In this document: positions 46,120-54,676 of the stretch, in pieces
Layout of the letters: the number at the start of each line of letters is the position of its first letter
Numbering within the stretch: position 1 is the first letter of the stretch
Source of the DNA: Mycolicibacterium sp. YH-1
Lineage (GTDB): Bacteria; Actinomycetota; Actinomycetes; Mycobacteriales; Mycobacteriaceae
Length of the DNA: 64,000 nucleotides
Reading direction: 5' to 3'
Assembly: GCF_022557175.1 (NCBI RefSeq)
Contig: NZ_CP092915.1
Location: 5,952,001 to 6,016,000, forward strand
Made by a program: the position numbers and the translations under genes
Notes under the pieces: model-generated
What the model saw: only the letters and a program-made list of their open reading frames with translations
Told to the model about the DNA's origin: nothing
The model's database searches: none

Positions 46120-46596
46120 CTAGCGCTGCTCGGCGAGCTGCGCCAGGTGCCCCAGCGAGTTCTCCAGGTGCGCCAGCGGGAAAGGCGGGAACTGGATCTC
46201 GTCGCGCAGCTCCTGCGGCACCGCCGACCAGTCGTAGGTCAGGGTGACGTCAGTGCGGTCGGCCCCGGCCGGAGCCAGGTCGTAACGCCAGATCCAGCCG
46301 CCGTACTCGATCTCGCCGTCGGGTCCGGCCTGGCCCGGCTCCCAGGCAATGACGCTTGGTGACTCCAGGGCCACCACCTTGTTGGCCATCTCGTAGGCGC
46401 CGTCGGGATGGTTGCCGTGGTACATCGCCATGCGGAAGATCTGCCCGTTCTCGGTCAGCGGCTTCCCATCGAGGGACTCCCGCACCCAGCCGGTGCCGTC
46501 GATGGCCTGGTGCGACGAGGGATCGGCAAGCACGGCGAAGACGTTCTCGACAGGCGCACCGACGGTGGTTCTCACGATTACCAGTTCATTGCTCAT
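46120..46596 (-). CDS. SRPBCC family protein
   Basis: A 158-residue START/Bet v1-like ligand-binding protein. The opening RTTVGAPVENVFAVLADPSSH, the middle WEPGQAGPDGEIEYGGWIWRYDL, and the final amphipathic helix PLAHLENSLGHLAQLAEQR are the hallmarks of this fold. It resembles the protein at 58043-58492 (shared DWSAVPQ-like and LAELAE-like tails). No catalytic residue is evident; members bind lipids, polyketides or small hydrophobics. It is convergent with the helicase gene. Confidence 0.82.
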   Translation of the reverse strand: MSNELVIVRTTVGAPVENVFAVLADPSSHQAIDGTGWVRESLDGKPLTENGQIFRMAMYHGNHPDGAYEMANKVVALESPSVIAWEPGQAGPDGEIEYGGWIWRYDLAPAGADRTDVTLTYDWSAVPQELRDEIQFPPFPLAHLENSLGHLAQLAEQR

Positions 46597-46698
46597 GCCG
46601 GTACCGACTCGTCCGGACCCGAGAAGTCATCGCGGCGAGGTGAGGTCGAGCGTGACGCGGATCTCCCGAGGGAGACCTCACGGCCAGACCCCTTTTAC

Positions 46699-46717
46699 TT
46701 AGGCTTGCCTCACCTAA
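46699..46717. promoter_or_regulatory. candidate IdeR iron box upstream of the ferredoxin-NADP reductase gene
   Basis: TTAGGCTTGCCTCACCTAA matches the IdeR/DtxR consensus TTAGGTTAGGCTAACCTAA at 15 of 19 positions, including both outer TTAGG/CCTAA half-sites. It lies 16 bp upstream of the ATG, overlapping the expected promoter/leader. Iron-dependent repression of the reductase is inferred. Confidence 0.68.
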
Positions 46718-46732
46718 TAGGAAAGGTGAGCG

Positions 46733-48082
46733 ATGCGAGACATCAAGGTCGCGGTGATCGGGGCGGGCCCGGCGGGAATCTACGCCGCTGACATCCTGAC
46801 CAGCGAGTACGGACACGCCCGAGTCGACGTCTTCGACCGGTTGCCCGCGCCTTACGGACTGGTCCGCTACGGCGTGGCTCCCGACCACCCCCGCATCAAG
46901 GAGATCGTCAAGGCGCTGCGCCGGGTGCTGTCCCGCGACGCGATCCGGTTCATCGGCAACGTCCACTACGGCACCGATATCAAGCTGTCGGATCTGCGCC
47001 GCATCTACGACGCCGTCATCTTCGCCACCGGCGCGCGCGCCGACCGCAACCTGGACATCCCCGGCGTCGACCTGCCTGGCAGCCACGGCGCCGTCGACTT
47101 CGTGTCGTGGTACGACGGCCACCCCGACGTGCCCGCGGACTGGCCACTGACCGCGAAGAACGTCGCCGTACTCGGTGCGGGCAACGTGGCTCTCGACATC
47201 GCGAGGATGCTCGCCAAGCCCGCCGACGGACAACTATCCACCGAGATCCCCGGCAACGTCTACCGCGGTCTCTCCCTCAATCAAGCCACCGACGTTCACG
47301 TCTTCGCCCGGCGTGGTCCGGCCCAAATCAAGTTCACGCCAATGGAATTCCGCGAACTGTCGCACTCCCCGAGCGTCGACGTCATAGTTCACCCTGCGGG
47401 TTTCGAGATCGACGAGGGCAGCCAGCAGGCCATCAATGCGAGCAAGTCCACGCGGCTCGTCGTGGACACGATGTTGCGCTACCTCGAGAAGGAGCCGACC
47501 GGTGCGCCGCACCGGATTCATCTGCACCTGTGCCAGGCTCCCGTCGCCATCCTGGGCACCGACCGCGTCGAGGGGCTGCGCACCGAGCGCACCGAGTTGA
47601 TCGGTGACGGCACCGTGCGGGGCACCGGTGAGTACGTCGACTGGCCCGTCGAGGCGGTCTACCGGGCGGTGGGCTATCTGCCGTCGCACCTGGCCGACTT
47701 GCCGTTCGACCATCACGCCGGGGTCGTCCCACACAACGCAGGCCGAATCCTGGACATGGATGGCGTGCCCATCGAGGGAACGTACGTGACCGGATGGATC
47801 AAGCGGGGACCGATCGGGCTGATCGGCCACACGAAATCCGATGCCTCCGAGACCATCGTGAGCCTGCTGGCGGATCTGCCCGGCCTCCCGAGACCCGAGC
47901 TCAGCGACGGCAGCGACGGTGATGCCATCCTGGAACACCTGCGGGGCCGGGGCGTGGACTACACCACATGGGCCGAGTGGGAGCGGCTCGACGCGCACGA
48001 GATCGCGCTCGGCGCCCAGCAGGGTCGTGATCGGGTCAAGGTAGTCGCACGCGACGACATGATCCGCGCGGGCCGCGGTTGA
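46733..48082 (+). CDS. ferredoxin-NADP+ reductase (adrenodoxin reductase/FprA type)
   Basis: A 449-residue flavoprotein. FAD motif VAVIGAGPAGIYAA lies at about residues 6-19. PYGLVRYGVAPDHPRIK is the signature of adrenodoxin-type reductases. The NADP motif is VAVLGAGNVALDIARML. The C-terminus reads GTYVTGWIKRGPIGLIGHTKSD, as in FprA. It passes electrons from NADPH to ferredoxin, for P450s or other iron-sulfur acceptors. It is a paralogue-level match to M. tuberculosis FprA, so no symbol is given. GAAAGG precedes the ATG. The upstream iron box suggests induction under low iron. Confidence 0.93.
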   Translation: MRDIKVAVIGAGPAGIYAADILTSEYGHARVDVFDRLPAPYGLVRYGVAPDHPRIKEIVKALRRVLSRDAIRFIGNVHYGTDIKLSDLRRIYDAVIFATGARADRNLDIPGVDLPGSHGAVDFVSWYDGHPDVPADWPLTAKNVAVLGAGNVALDIARMLAKPADGQLSTEIPGNVYRGLSLNQATDVHVFARRGPAQIKFTPMEFRELSHSPSVDVIVHPAGFEIDEGSQQAINASKSTRLVVDTMLRYLEKEPTGAPHRIHLHLCQAPVAILGTDRVEGLRTERTELIGDGTVRGTGEYVDWPVEAVYRAVGYLPSHLADLPFDHHAGVVPHNAGRILDMDGVPIEGTYVTGWIKRGPIGLIGHTKSDASETIVSLLADLPGLPRPELSDGSDGDAILEHLRGRGVDYTTWAEWERLDAHEIALGAQQGRDRVKVVARDDMIRAGRG

Positions 48083-48087
48083 CCGCG

Positions 48088-48897
48088 CTACAACCCGAGC
48101 AGCGCCGGCAGGTCTGCCACCGAGTCGATGACGTGATTGGGCTGCATCGCGAATTCATCGGCAGCCCAGCGGTCGAGCGTGTCCTGCCGGAACTTCCCGG
48201 TGCGCACCAGCACGCCTGCCATACCGACCACCTGCGCCGCAAGGACGTCGTTGTTGAGGTCATCGCCCACCATGTACATCTCCTCGGGGTCGACCCCGAG
48301 CCGGTTGGCCGAGGCGAGGAACCCCTCCGGGGCGGGTTTGCCCACGCCCACTGCCTTGCGGCCCGAGGTCTCCTCCATGCCCAGCAGGTACATGCCCGTG
48401 TCGATGCGCAGTCCGTCGGCGGACTTCCACGCCGTGCTGCGGTGCATCGCCACCACCGGAACGCCCTGTGCCATCCAGTCATAGACCCGGCTGAGCGTGA
48501 CGTGGTCGTATTCCGGGCCCGCGCCGCCCATCAGGATGACGTCGGGAGTCTCGTGTGAGTCACCGACCTCATTGGAGTAGACGACGTCGACGCCGGCCAT
48601 GTCCTCGCCGATCTGCCCGCTATTCACCAGGAAGCACCGCGCGCCGGGGTAGCGGTCCCGCACGTATTCGGCCGTGAGCACCGCGGCCGTGATCACCTCG
48701 TCGGCGGCGACGGCCATACCGGCCCCGGTGAGCAGCTCGGCGATCTGGACGCGGGTGCGCGTGGTCGTGTTGGTGAGGTAGCTGCGCGCGATCTGGTGAT
48801 CCGCCAACACCCGCAATGTCTCCGCCGCACCCGGAATCGGCTGCCATGAGGTCACCAGGACACCATCGATGTCGAAGAGCACACCACCGATAGCCAT
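48088..48897 (-). CDS. HAD superfamily (IIA) hydrolase
   Basis: A 269-residue haloacid-dehalogenase phosphatase. Motif I is VLFDIDGVLV (nucleophile Asp). Motif II is in SYLTNTTTRTR. The C2-type IIA cap lies between. Motif III/IV reads VGKPAPEGF and MVGDDLNNDVLAA. This resembles the NagD/4-nitrophenylphosphatase subgroup, acting on small phosphate esters; the substrate is unknown. The ATG at 48897 is chosen over a 48-residue extension that has no family match. It is 56 bp downstream of the PH-domain genes on the same strand. Confidence 0.88.
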   Translation of the reverse strand: MAIGGVLFDIDGVLVTSWQPIPGAAETLRVLADHQIARSYLTNTTTRTRVQIAELLTGAGMAVAADEVITAAVLTAEYVRDRYPGARCFLVNSGQIGEDMAGVDVVYSNEVGDSHETPDVILMGGAGPEYDHVTLSRVYDWMAQGVPVVAMHRSTAWKSADGLRIDTGMYLLGMEETSGRKAVGVGKPAPEGFLASANRLGVDPEEMYMVGDDLNNDVLAAQVVGMAGVLVRTGKFRQDTLDRWAADEFAMQPNHVIDSVADLPALLGL

Positions 48898-48953
48898 GAT
48901 GCCGACAGTAAACGGCGACCGTGTCGGCGCAACTCGGGCCTCCCCGGTCTCAC

Positions 48954-50426
48954 TCAGGCCGACGCCGTGTAGGTCTGAGAAGCAGCCCACTCGGTCCGAC
49001 CCACCCACGGCGTCGCCTCCGCGGCGATCGACCAGGCCCACTCGGCGGGCACATCGAGAACCCGGTAGCCCTTGACTCCCGCTGCGGTGGCCGCGACCAA
49101 CGTGGCAACGCCCGCGCGGCGCTGGAACCAGGTCTGGCGCACCGTCCAGCCGATGACGCCAGCGGCGGCGATGCAGTCACGGCGCCGGTCCAGGCTTCCC
49201 GACCGCGCGACCAGCCACCCGTCACCGACGCGGTGCCCCAGCGATCGGGCCCGGTCGAAGCCGAGGAACGCGCACGCCGCCGTCCCCACCGCGAGAAGCG
49301 CCCACGCCCACGGCGGTGCCGACCAGACCACGGCGGCCACAGCGGCGACGACGGGCAACGCCAGCGCCCGCGTCGACCGCCGGCGCGCCGCGACCCGCCC
49401 GTGACGCCGCAACTCCCCGCCGACCTCGGCCGCCGTCAGGTCGAACAGAACCCTCTCGGCGGTGCTCCGCGGGCACGGCGGCAGCAGCAGCGACGCCTCG
49501 CCCGACCCGTCCACACCCGTCATCACCGCGTCCAGGCGGGCACCCCCGAACGCTCGGACCAGCAGTGGTTCGCGCAACGTCCCACCGCGCAGACGGCGCA
49601 TATCGTAGGTGTGCTCGCGCACCCGCAGCAGGCCATGAGTCAGGTGCAGCACACGGTCCCCGCCCTCGCCGTCATCGCGCCGCGACAGCACCAGATTGCC
49701 GAACGTGACCAGTGACCGCAGCACCGACAGCGTCACCGACGCCACCAGCACCGCCAGCCCTGCGGCCGCAACCGTGACGACGACACCGAGCCGCTGCGCC
49801 GTGTCCAGCCCCGCCTGCGCCAGCTCCGAGTCCTCCAGCGCGGCAACCGCTCCCGTCTGATAGACCACGCCCACCACCGCGGCGATCATCGCCAGCCCGG
49901 TGAGGCTCAGCGGGCTGTAGCGCAGCCACGACGGCTCCCAGCGGGCCAGCACCACCGCCGGTGCCTGCGCCGAACTCGGCCCGGGCCCTGGCGCATCCAC
50001 GAGCAGCATCGCGCGCAGATCGGTCACCTCCTCGACCCGGACGGCGTCGAGCGCGAACTCCGTGTCCCCCTTGGCCTCCTGACCGGTACTCACCTTGACG
50101 ACGGTGAGCCCGAGCAGCCGGTGCAGCAATCGCGCGTCGGTCGAGACCGATCGGATCCTGTTGCGCGGCACCGACAGCACCGTCCGTTGCAGCACCCCCT
50201 CGCGGCGCTGGATCTGCTCGGCGTCGATGCGGTAGGTGGTGGTGAACCACCGGGCGATGCCGTAGGCCACCAAGAGCACCAGCGCCGCCACCGACCACAG
50301 CGGGTTGCCCGTCGCGGTGCCCAACACCACCGAACCGATGAGCAGCGGTAGTTGGCGCAGCACCTCGTGGATCGGGTGCACCAGCAGCATGCGGGGGCTG
50401 AGCCTGCGCCACTCGGTTGCGGTCAC
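48954..50426 (-). CDS. bacterial PH domain (bPH2) membrane protein, YdbT-like
   Basis: A 490-residue membrane protein with repeated bPH2 (DUF304) modules. The first follows TM helices at about 25-58 and reads YRIDAEQIQRREGVLQRTVLSVPRNRIRSV. A second segment near VLHLTHGLLRVREHTYDMRRL and a third near ARSGSLDRRRDCIAAAGVIGW follow. Further hydrophobic pairs occur at about 180-235 and 340-380. The repeated arrangement is that of the YdbS-YdbT pair of Gram-positive bacteria, implicated in envelope stress/bacteriocin resistance in Bacillus; that role is not shown here. It overlaps the next gene upstream by 4 nt. Confidence 0.82.
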   Translation of the reverse strand: MTATEWRRLSPRMLLVHPIHEVLRQLPLLIGSVVLGTATGNPLWSVAALVLLVAYGIARWFTTTYRIDAEQIQRREGVLQRTVLSVPRNRIRSVSTDARLLHRLLGLTVVKVSTGQEAKGDTEFALDAVRVEEVTDLRAMLLVDAPGPGPSSAQAPAVVLARWEPSWLRYSPLSLTGLAMIAAVVGVVYQTGAVAALEDSELAQAGLDTAQRLGVVVTVAAAGLAVLVASVTLSVLRSLVTFGNLVLSRRDDGEGGDRVLHLTHGLLRVREHTYDMRRLRGGTLREPLLVRAFGGARLDAVMTGVDGSGEASLLLPPCPRSTAERVLFDLTAAEVGGELRRHGRVAARRRSTRALALPVVAAVAAVVWSAPPWAWALLAVGTAACAFLGFDRARSLGHRVGDGWLVARSGSLDRRRDCIAAAGVIGWTVRQTWFQRRAGVATLVAATAAGVKGYRVLDVPAEWAWSIAAEATPWVGRTEWAASQTYTASA

Positions 50427-50908
50427 GTCGCGTCCTGCTCACCGATCGAGGCGATGTCGGTGAGTTCTGCGGCGATCCGGTCTGCGACATCGGAGTCCAG
50501 CGCCACGATCCGCACCGCGCCCGCGGAGGACGCTGTCGTCACCGTGACGGTGGCCAGGCCGAACAACCGATCCAACGGGCCGCGCTGGGTGTCAACGGTC
50601 TGCACGCGCGAGATCGGGGCGATGCGGCGCTCCTGCACCAGCCAGCCGGTCCGGGTGTAGACGGCCTGCGCCCCGATCTCCCACCGGTGCACCCGGTATC
50701 GCCACATCGGCACGACGAACACGAACAATGCGATGCCGAGCACCGTCGCGCTTGCGGCGGCGGCGTGCAGCGCGACATGTCTGCCGTCGACGGAGAACCA
50801 CACCACCTGTGCCACCGCAAGCACACCCCACGGGATGGCCGCGCCGATCGCCCAGACCAGCGGTGCCCTGCGGCTGGGCGGGTTCGTGGGGTCGATCAAT
50901 GTCAGCAC
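50423..50908 (-). CDS. bacterial PH domain protein, YdbS-like
   Basis: A small membrane protein (about 161 residues) with two helices (WAIGAAIPWGVLAVAQVVWF and LGIALFVFVVPMW) and a C-terminal bPH2 domain reading YTRTGWLVQERRIAPISRVQTVDTQRG. It is the partner of the large PH-domain protein, overlapping it by 4 nt. Start is uncertain: GTG at 50908 is used; a TTG at 50899 has AGAGGGG 8 nt upstream and may be the true start, whereas a GTG at 50938 would run into the divergent SDR gene. Confidence 0.82.
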   Translation of the reverse strand: MLTLIDPTNPPSRRAPLVWAIGAAIPWGVLAVAQVVWFSVDGRHVALHAAAASATVLGIALFVFVVPMWRYRVHRWEIGAQAVYTRTGWLVQERRIAPISRVQTVDTQRGPLDRLFGLATVTVTTASSAGAVRIVALDSDVADRIAAELTDIASIGEQDAT

Positions 50909-50930
50909 CCCTCTGAGTATGGTCGTGCCT

Positions 50931-51848
50931 ATGAGCACGAAGTGGACAGAGCACGACGTTCCGAGTCAGGAGGGCCGCGTCGCCATCGTGACCGGCTCCA
51001 ATACCGGCCTCGGGTTTCACACCGCCAGGGTGCTCGCCGAACATGGCGCCCGAGTGGTTCTCGCGGTGCGCAACACCGACAAGGGCCGGGATGCGGCCGT
51101 CGAGATCGCCAAGACAGCTCCCGGCGCTGACGTCACGGTGCACGAACTGGACCTCGGCTCGCTGGCCTCGGTCCGCGACGCGGCGGAGAAGCTGAAGGCG
51201 ACCTACCCGCTCATCGACCTTCTGATCAACAACGCCGGCGTGATGTACCCGCCCAAGCAGACCACCAAGGATGGCTTCGAGCTTCAGTTCGGCACCAACC
51301 ATCTTGGCCACTTCGCGTTCACCGGGCTGTTGCTCGATCACATTCTGCCCGTCGAGCGTTCGCGGGTCGTCGTGGTCGCCAGCATGGCGCACAACATCCG
51401 GGCCGGCATCCACTTCGACGACCTGCAGTCGGAGCGCAGCTATAACAGGGTGTCCGCCTACGGGCAGTCCAAGCTGGCCAACCTGATGTTCGCCTACGAT
51501 CTGCAGCGCCGCCTGGCGGCAAAGAACGCGCAAACCATCGCGGTCGCGGCGCATCCGGGCCTGTCCAACACCGAACTCATGCGCCACATCCCCGGCGCGA
51601 ACCTGCCGGGTGTCATGAAGGCCGCGGGTCTGGTCACCAACAGCCCGGCCATGGGTGCGCTGGCCACGCTGCGCGCCGCGACCGACCCTGCGGTCAAGGG
51701 CGGGCAGTACTACGGCCCCGACGGATTCCAGGAGCTGCGCGGATATCCCGTACTCGTCAAGTCCAGTGCGCAGTCCCACGACAAGACGATCCAGGACAAG
51801 CTGTGGACCGTGTCCGAGGAACTCACCGACGTCACCTACCCGGTGTGA
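50931..51848 (+). CDS. short-chain dehydrogenase/reductase (Rv0439c homologue)
   Basis: A 305-residue NAD(P)-dependent SDR. The cofactor motif is TGSNTGLGFH (about residues 21-30). NNAGVMYP is the NNAG stabilising motif. The catalytic Ser is in VVASMAHN and the Tyr/Lys pair is YGQSK. The layout resembles the retinol dehydrogenase/WW-domain oxidoreductase group. The substrate is unknown; a lipid or sterol alcohol is likely by family. ATG at 50931. It is divergent from the PH-domain pair and stops 2 bp before moeA. The same order holds around Rv0439c/Rv0438c. Confidence 0.9.
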   Translation: MSTKWTEHDVPSQEGRVAIVTGSNTGLGFHTARVLAEHGARVVLAVRNTDKGRDAAVEIAKTAPGADVTVHELDLGSLASVRDAAEKLKATYPLIDLLINNAGVMYPPKQTTKDGFELQFGTNHLGHFAFTGLLLDHILPVERSRVVVVASMAHNIRAGIHFDDLQSERSYNRVSAYGQSKLANLMFAYDLQRRLAAKNAQTIAVAAHPGLSNTELMRHIPGANLPGVMKAAGLVTNSPAMGALATLRAATDPAVKGGQYYGPDGFQELRGYPVLVKSSAQSHDKTIQDKLWTVSEELTDVTYPV

Positions 51849-51850
51849 CG

Positions 51851-53038
51851 ATGCGTTCAGTCGAAGAACACCAGAGTGTGGTCGCCGGGCTCATCACCGC
51901 ACGCACCGCGATCACGGTCCCGCTGGCCGAGGCGCTCGGCCTCGTCCTGGCCACCGATATCGTGGCCCCACTCTCTCTGCCCGGTTTCGACAACTCCGCC
52001 ATGGACGGGTACGCCGTCATGGCCGATGACATCGCAGGCGCCACGTCAAGCAATCCAGTGAGACTTCCTGTCGCCGAGGACATCCCGGCTGGACGCACCG
52101 ATCTGCTGACGCTCGCACCCGGTACCGCGCATCGCATCATGACGGGAGCACCGCTGCCGTCGGGTGCCACCACGGTGGTTCCGGTCGAGGCCACCGACGG
52201 CGCCATCGACGTCGTCGAGATTCGTTCGGCCACCAAACCCGGCCAACACATTCGGCGGGCGGGCGAGGATGTCAGCGCCGGCACCACGGTGCTCACCGCG
52301 GGCCAGGTCCTGACCCCGCCTGCACTCGGACTGGCTGCGGCCCTGGGGCTGGCGGAGTGCAATGTCATTCCGCGACAACGGGTTCTGGTGATGTCGACGG
52401 GCTCGGAACTCGTCTCCCCCGGCACCCCGCTGCAACCCGGCCAGATCTACGAGTCCAACGCCGTGATGCTGGCCGCCGCGGTTCGAGACGCGGGAGCCGA
52501 GGTGTCAACCGTCGCGATGTGCTCGGATGACGTCGACACCTTCCGCGATGTCCTGGTTCGCAACTGTGCCGACGCCGATCTCGTCATCACCACGGGCGGT
52601 GTCAGCGCGGGCGCCTACGAGGTGGTCAAGGACTCGCTCGGCGAGGAGGTCGAGTTCGCCAAAGTCGCGATGCAGCCCGGGATGCCGCAGGGCGCGGGCC
52701 GGGTCGCGGGCACGCCGATCATCACACTGCCTGGCAATCCGGTAAGCGCACTGGTGTCGTTCGAGGTTTTCGTCCGCGCCCCACTGCGCGCGGCCATGGG
52801 CCTGCCTGATCCCGGACGCAAGCGGCGCACCGCGACGCTCACCGAGTCGCTCACCTCACCGCAGGGCAAGCGCCAGTTCAGACGCGGTGTCATCGACGAT
52901 GACGCCGTCACCAGCTATGGTCCGCCGGCATCGCATCACCTGCGCTGGCTGGCGTCGGCCAACTGCCTCCTCGAGATCGGCGAGGAAGTCACCGAGCTGA
53001 GCGCCGGGTCGGCGGTGCGGGTGTGGGACTTGAGCTAG
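51851..53038 (+). CDS. moeA: molybdopterin molybdenumtransferase (MoeA2-type)
   Basis: A 395-residue MoeA catalysing insertion of molybdate into adenylated molybdopterin. The N-terminal [14 protein letters not shown] is the family signature. The central MoCF-biosynthesis domain has [10 protein letters not shown] and [31 protein letters not shown] segments make the active site. The C-terminal domain ends in a small beta barrel. ATG at 51851, 2 bp after the SDR stop. It matches Rv0438c (MoeA2) by position. Molybdenum enzymes such as nitrate reductase or CO dehydrogenase would be its beneficiaries. Confidence 0.94.
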   Translation: MRSVEEHQSVVAGLITARTAITVPLAEALGLVLATDIVAPLSLPGFDNSAMDGYAVMADDIAGATSSNPVRLPVAEDIPAGRTDLLTLAPGTAHRIMTGAPLPSGATTVVPVEATDGAIDVVEIRSATKPGQHIRRAGEDVSAGTTVLTAGQVLTPPALGLAAALGLAECNVIPRQRVLVMSTGSELVSPGTPLQPGQIYESNAVMLAAAVRDAGAEVSTVAMCSDDVDTFRDVLVRNCADADLVITTGGVSAGAYEVVKDSLGEEVEFAKVAMQPGMPQGAGRVAGTPIITLPGNPVSALVSFEVFVRAPLRAAMGLPDPGRKRRTATLTESLTSPQGKRQFRRGVIDDDAVTSYGPPASHHLRWLASANCLLEIGEEVTELSAGSAVRVWDLS

Positions 53039-53078
53039 CCGTCCCGGCAACAGCAGTCCGTACGTAGAATCGAGCCCA

Positions 53079-53795
53079 ATGGCCAGACCAGCGCGACCAT
53101 CCGACGCACCCGCCCAATCCGAGATCGCTCGGCTGGTTGAGCTGGTGCAGATGACCATCCCTCCAATCCACCCTGCCGGCCTGCCGTTCATCGCAGGCGG
53201 GCTCGGGATCGCGGCCGCGGGCCGCCGCCGCCGTTGGGTGCGCAATGCGGGGCTGAGTGCCGCGGGCGCGTGTGCACTGTTCTTCCGGCACCCGCCCCGC
53301 GTGCCACCGACCCGAGAAGGGGTCGTCGTCGCACCGGCCGACGGTCGGGTCACCCTGATCGAGAGGGTCGTGCCACCCGCAGAGCTCAACCTCTCCGATC
53401 AGCCGATGACACGCATCAGCATCTTCCTGTCGGTGTTCGACGCCCACGTCCAGCGGGCGCCGGTAACCGGTGAGGTCGTCAGCATCAAGTACCAGCCGGG
53501 CCGGTTCGGTTCGGCTGAACGCGATGAGGCCAGCACGGAGAACGAGCGCAACAGCGTGTGGATCCGTACCGCCGACGGTGTCGACGTCGTGGCCGTGCAG
53601 ATCGCGGGTCTCATCGCCCGCCGCATCGTGTGCTCGGCGAACGTCGGCGACAAAGTCGCCATCGGCGACACCTACGGCCTGATCCGGTTCGGCTCGCGGC
53701 TGGACACCTATCTGCCCGCCGACGCGACGGTGCTCGTCGAGATCGGTCAGCGCGCGATCGGCGGCGAGACGGTCCTGGCGGAGTTGCCCCGATGA
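53079..53795 (+). CDS. psd: phosphatidylserine decarboxylase proenzyme
   Basis: A 238-residue Psd of the shorter type II proenzyme family. It has one hydrophobic N-terminal patch ([18 protein letters not shown]), the [20 protein letters not shown] segment and the cleavage site FGSRLD in which Ser becomes the pyruvoyl group. It converts phosphatidylserine to phosphatidylethanolamine at the inner membrane. The stop overlaps the pssA ATG by 4 nt (ATGA), so the two steps of PE synthesis are translationally coupled. Matches Rv0437c. Confidence 0.95.
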   Translation: MARPARPSDAPAQSEIARLVELVQMTIPPIHPAGLPFIAGGLGIAAAGRRRRWVRNAGLSAAGACALFFRHPPRVPPTREGVVVAPADGRVTLIERVVPPAELNLSDQPMTRISIFLSVFDAHVQRAPVTGEVVSIKYQPGRFGSAERDEASTENERNSVWIRTADGVDVVAVQIAGLIARRIVCSANVGDKVAIGDTYGLIRFGSRLDTYLPADATVLVEIGQRAIGGETVLAELPR

Positions 53796-54676
53796 GACCC
53801 CGCATCAAGAAACCACCCCAGCTGTCGGTGCGCATTCTGCCGAGCGCGCTGACGGTGGCGGCCATCTGCCTTGGGCTCTCAGCGGTGAAGTTCGCGTTAG
53901 AGGGGCGGCCCACCGAGGCGATGGCGCTGCTCGCGGGTGCCGCGATCCTCGATGCGCTCGACGGGCGGGCGGCCCGCCTGCTCAAGGCGACGTCGAGGAT
54001 GGGCGAGGAGATCGACTCGCTGGCCGACGCCGTGAACTTCGGTGTGGCACCGGCGTTCATCGTGTACGCGACGCTGTTGGAGCACTCGCAGCTGGGGTGG
54101 ATCGTGGTGCTGTTCTACGCGGTGTGCATTGTGCTCCGCCTGGCGCGCTACAACGCGATGCTGGACGCCGACGGTCCCGCGTATGAGAAGGAGTACTTCG
54201 TCGGCATGCCCGCCCCGGCGGGTGCGATCGGCGCGATCGGTCCGATCGCCGCCAAGCTCCAGTTCCCCGGGCCCTGGTGGGACACACCCCAGGCCGAGTG
54301 GGCGGTCATCGCCTGGATGATCGGCGTCTCACTTCTGGTGGTCAGCGCGATCCCGATGCGCAAGGTGCACACGTTCGCGGTGTCACCGAATATGGTCGCT
54401 CCGCTGTTGGCACTGCTTGCCATTCTCGTTGCGGCGTCGATTCAGTACGGCTACATCGTGATCATGGTGATCATCGTGGCCTACGTCATCCACATCCCGT
54501 TCGCCATCCGGACCAGGGCCTGGCTCGCCAATCACCCCGAGGTGTGGGACGACAAACCGAAGGTGCAGCGTCAGACTCGGCGCGCGATCCGGCGGGCACA
54601 GCCTCACCGGCGCTCCTCGGCCCGCCTTGGCCTGCGCAGGCCCGGTTCGGGGACTGGACCCGGTCCGCGCCGGTGA
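53792..54676 (+). CDS. pssA: CDP-diacylglycerol-serine O-phosphatidyltransferase
   Basis: A 294-residue multi-span membrane enzyme making phosphatidylserine from CDP-diacylglycerol and L-serine. The CDP-alcohol phosphatidyltransferase motif is complete: DALDGRAAR, then G in [12 protein letters not shown] with the spaced aspartates. About six to seven hydrophobic helices follow, and the cytoplasmic C-terminus is strongly Arg-rich ([14 protein letters not shown]). It begins at the ATG overlapping the psd stop and ends with a 4-nt overlap into the AAA ATPase gene. Same order as Rv0437c-Rv0436c-Rv0435c. Confidence 0.95.
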   Translation: MRPRIKKPPQLSVRILPSALTVAAICLGLSAVKFALEGRPTEAMALLAGAAILDALDGRAARLLKATSRMGEEIDSLADAVNFGVAPAFIVYATLLEHSQLGWIVVLFYAVCIVLRLARYNAMLDADGPAYEKEYFVGMPAPAGAIGAIGPIAAKLQFPGPWWDTPQAEWAVIAWMIGVSLLVVSAIPMRKVHTFAVSPNMVAPLLALLAILVAASIQYGYIVIMVIIVAYVIHIPFAIRTRAWLANHPEVWDDKPKVQRQTRRAIRRAQPHRRSSARLGLRRPGSGTGPGPRR

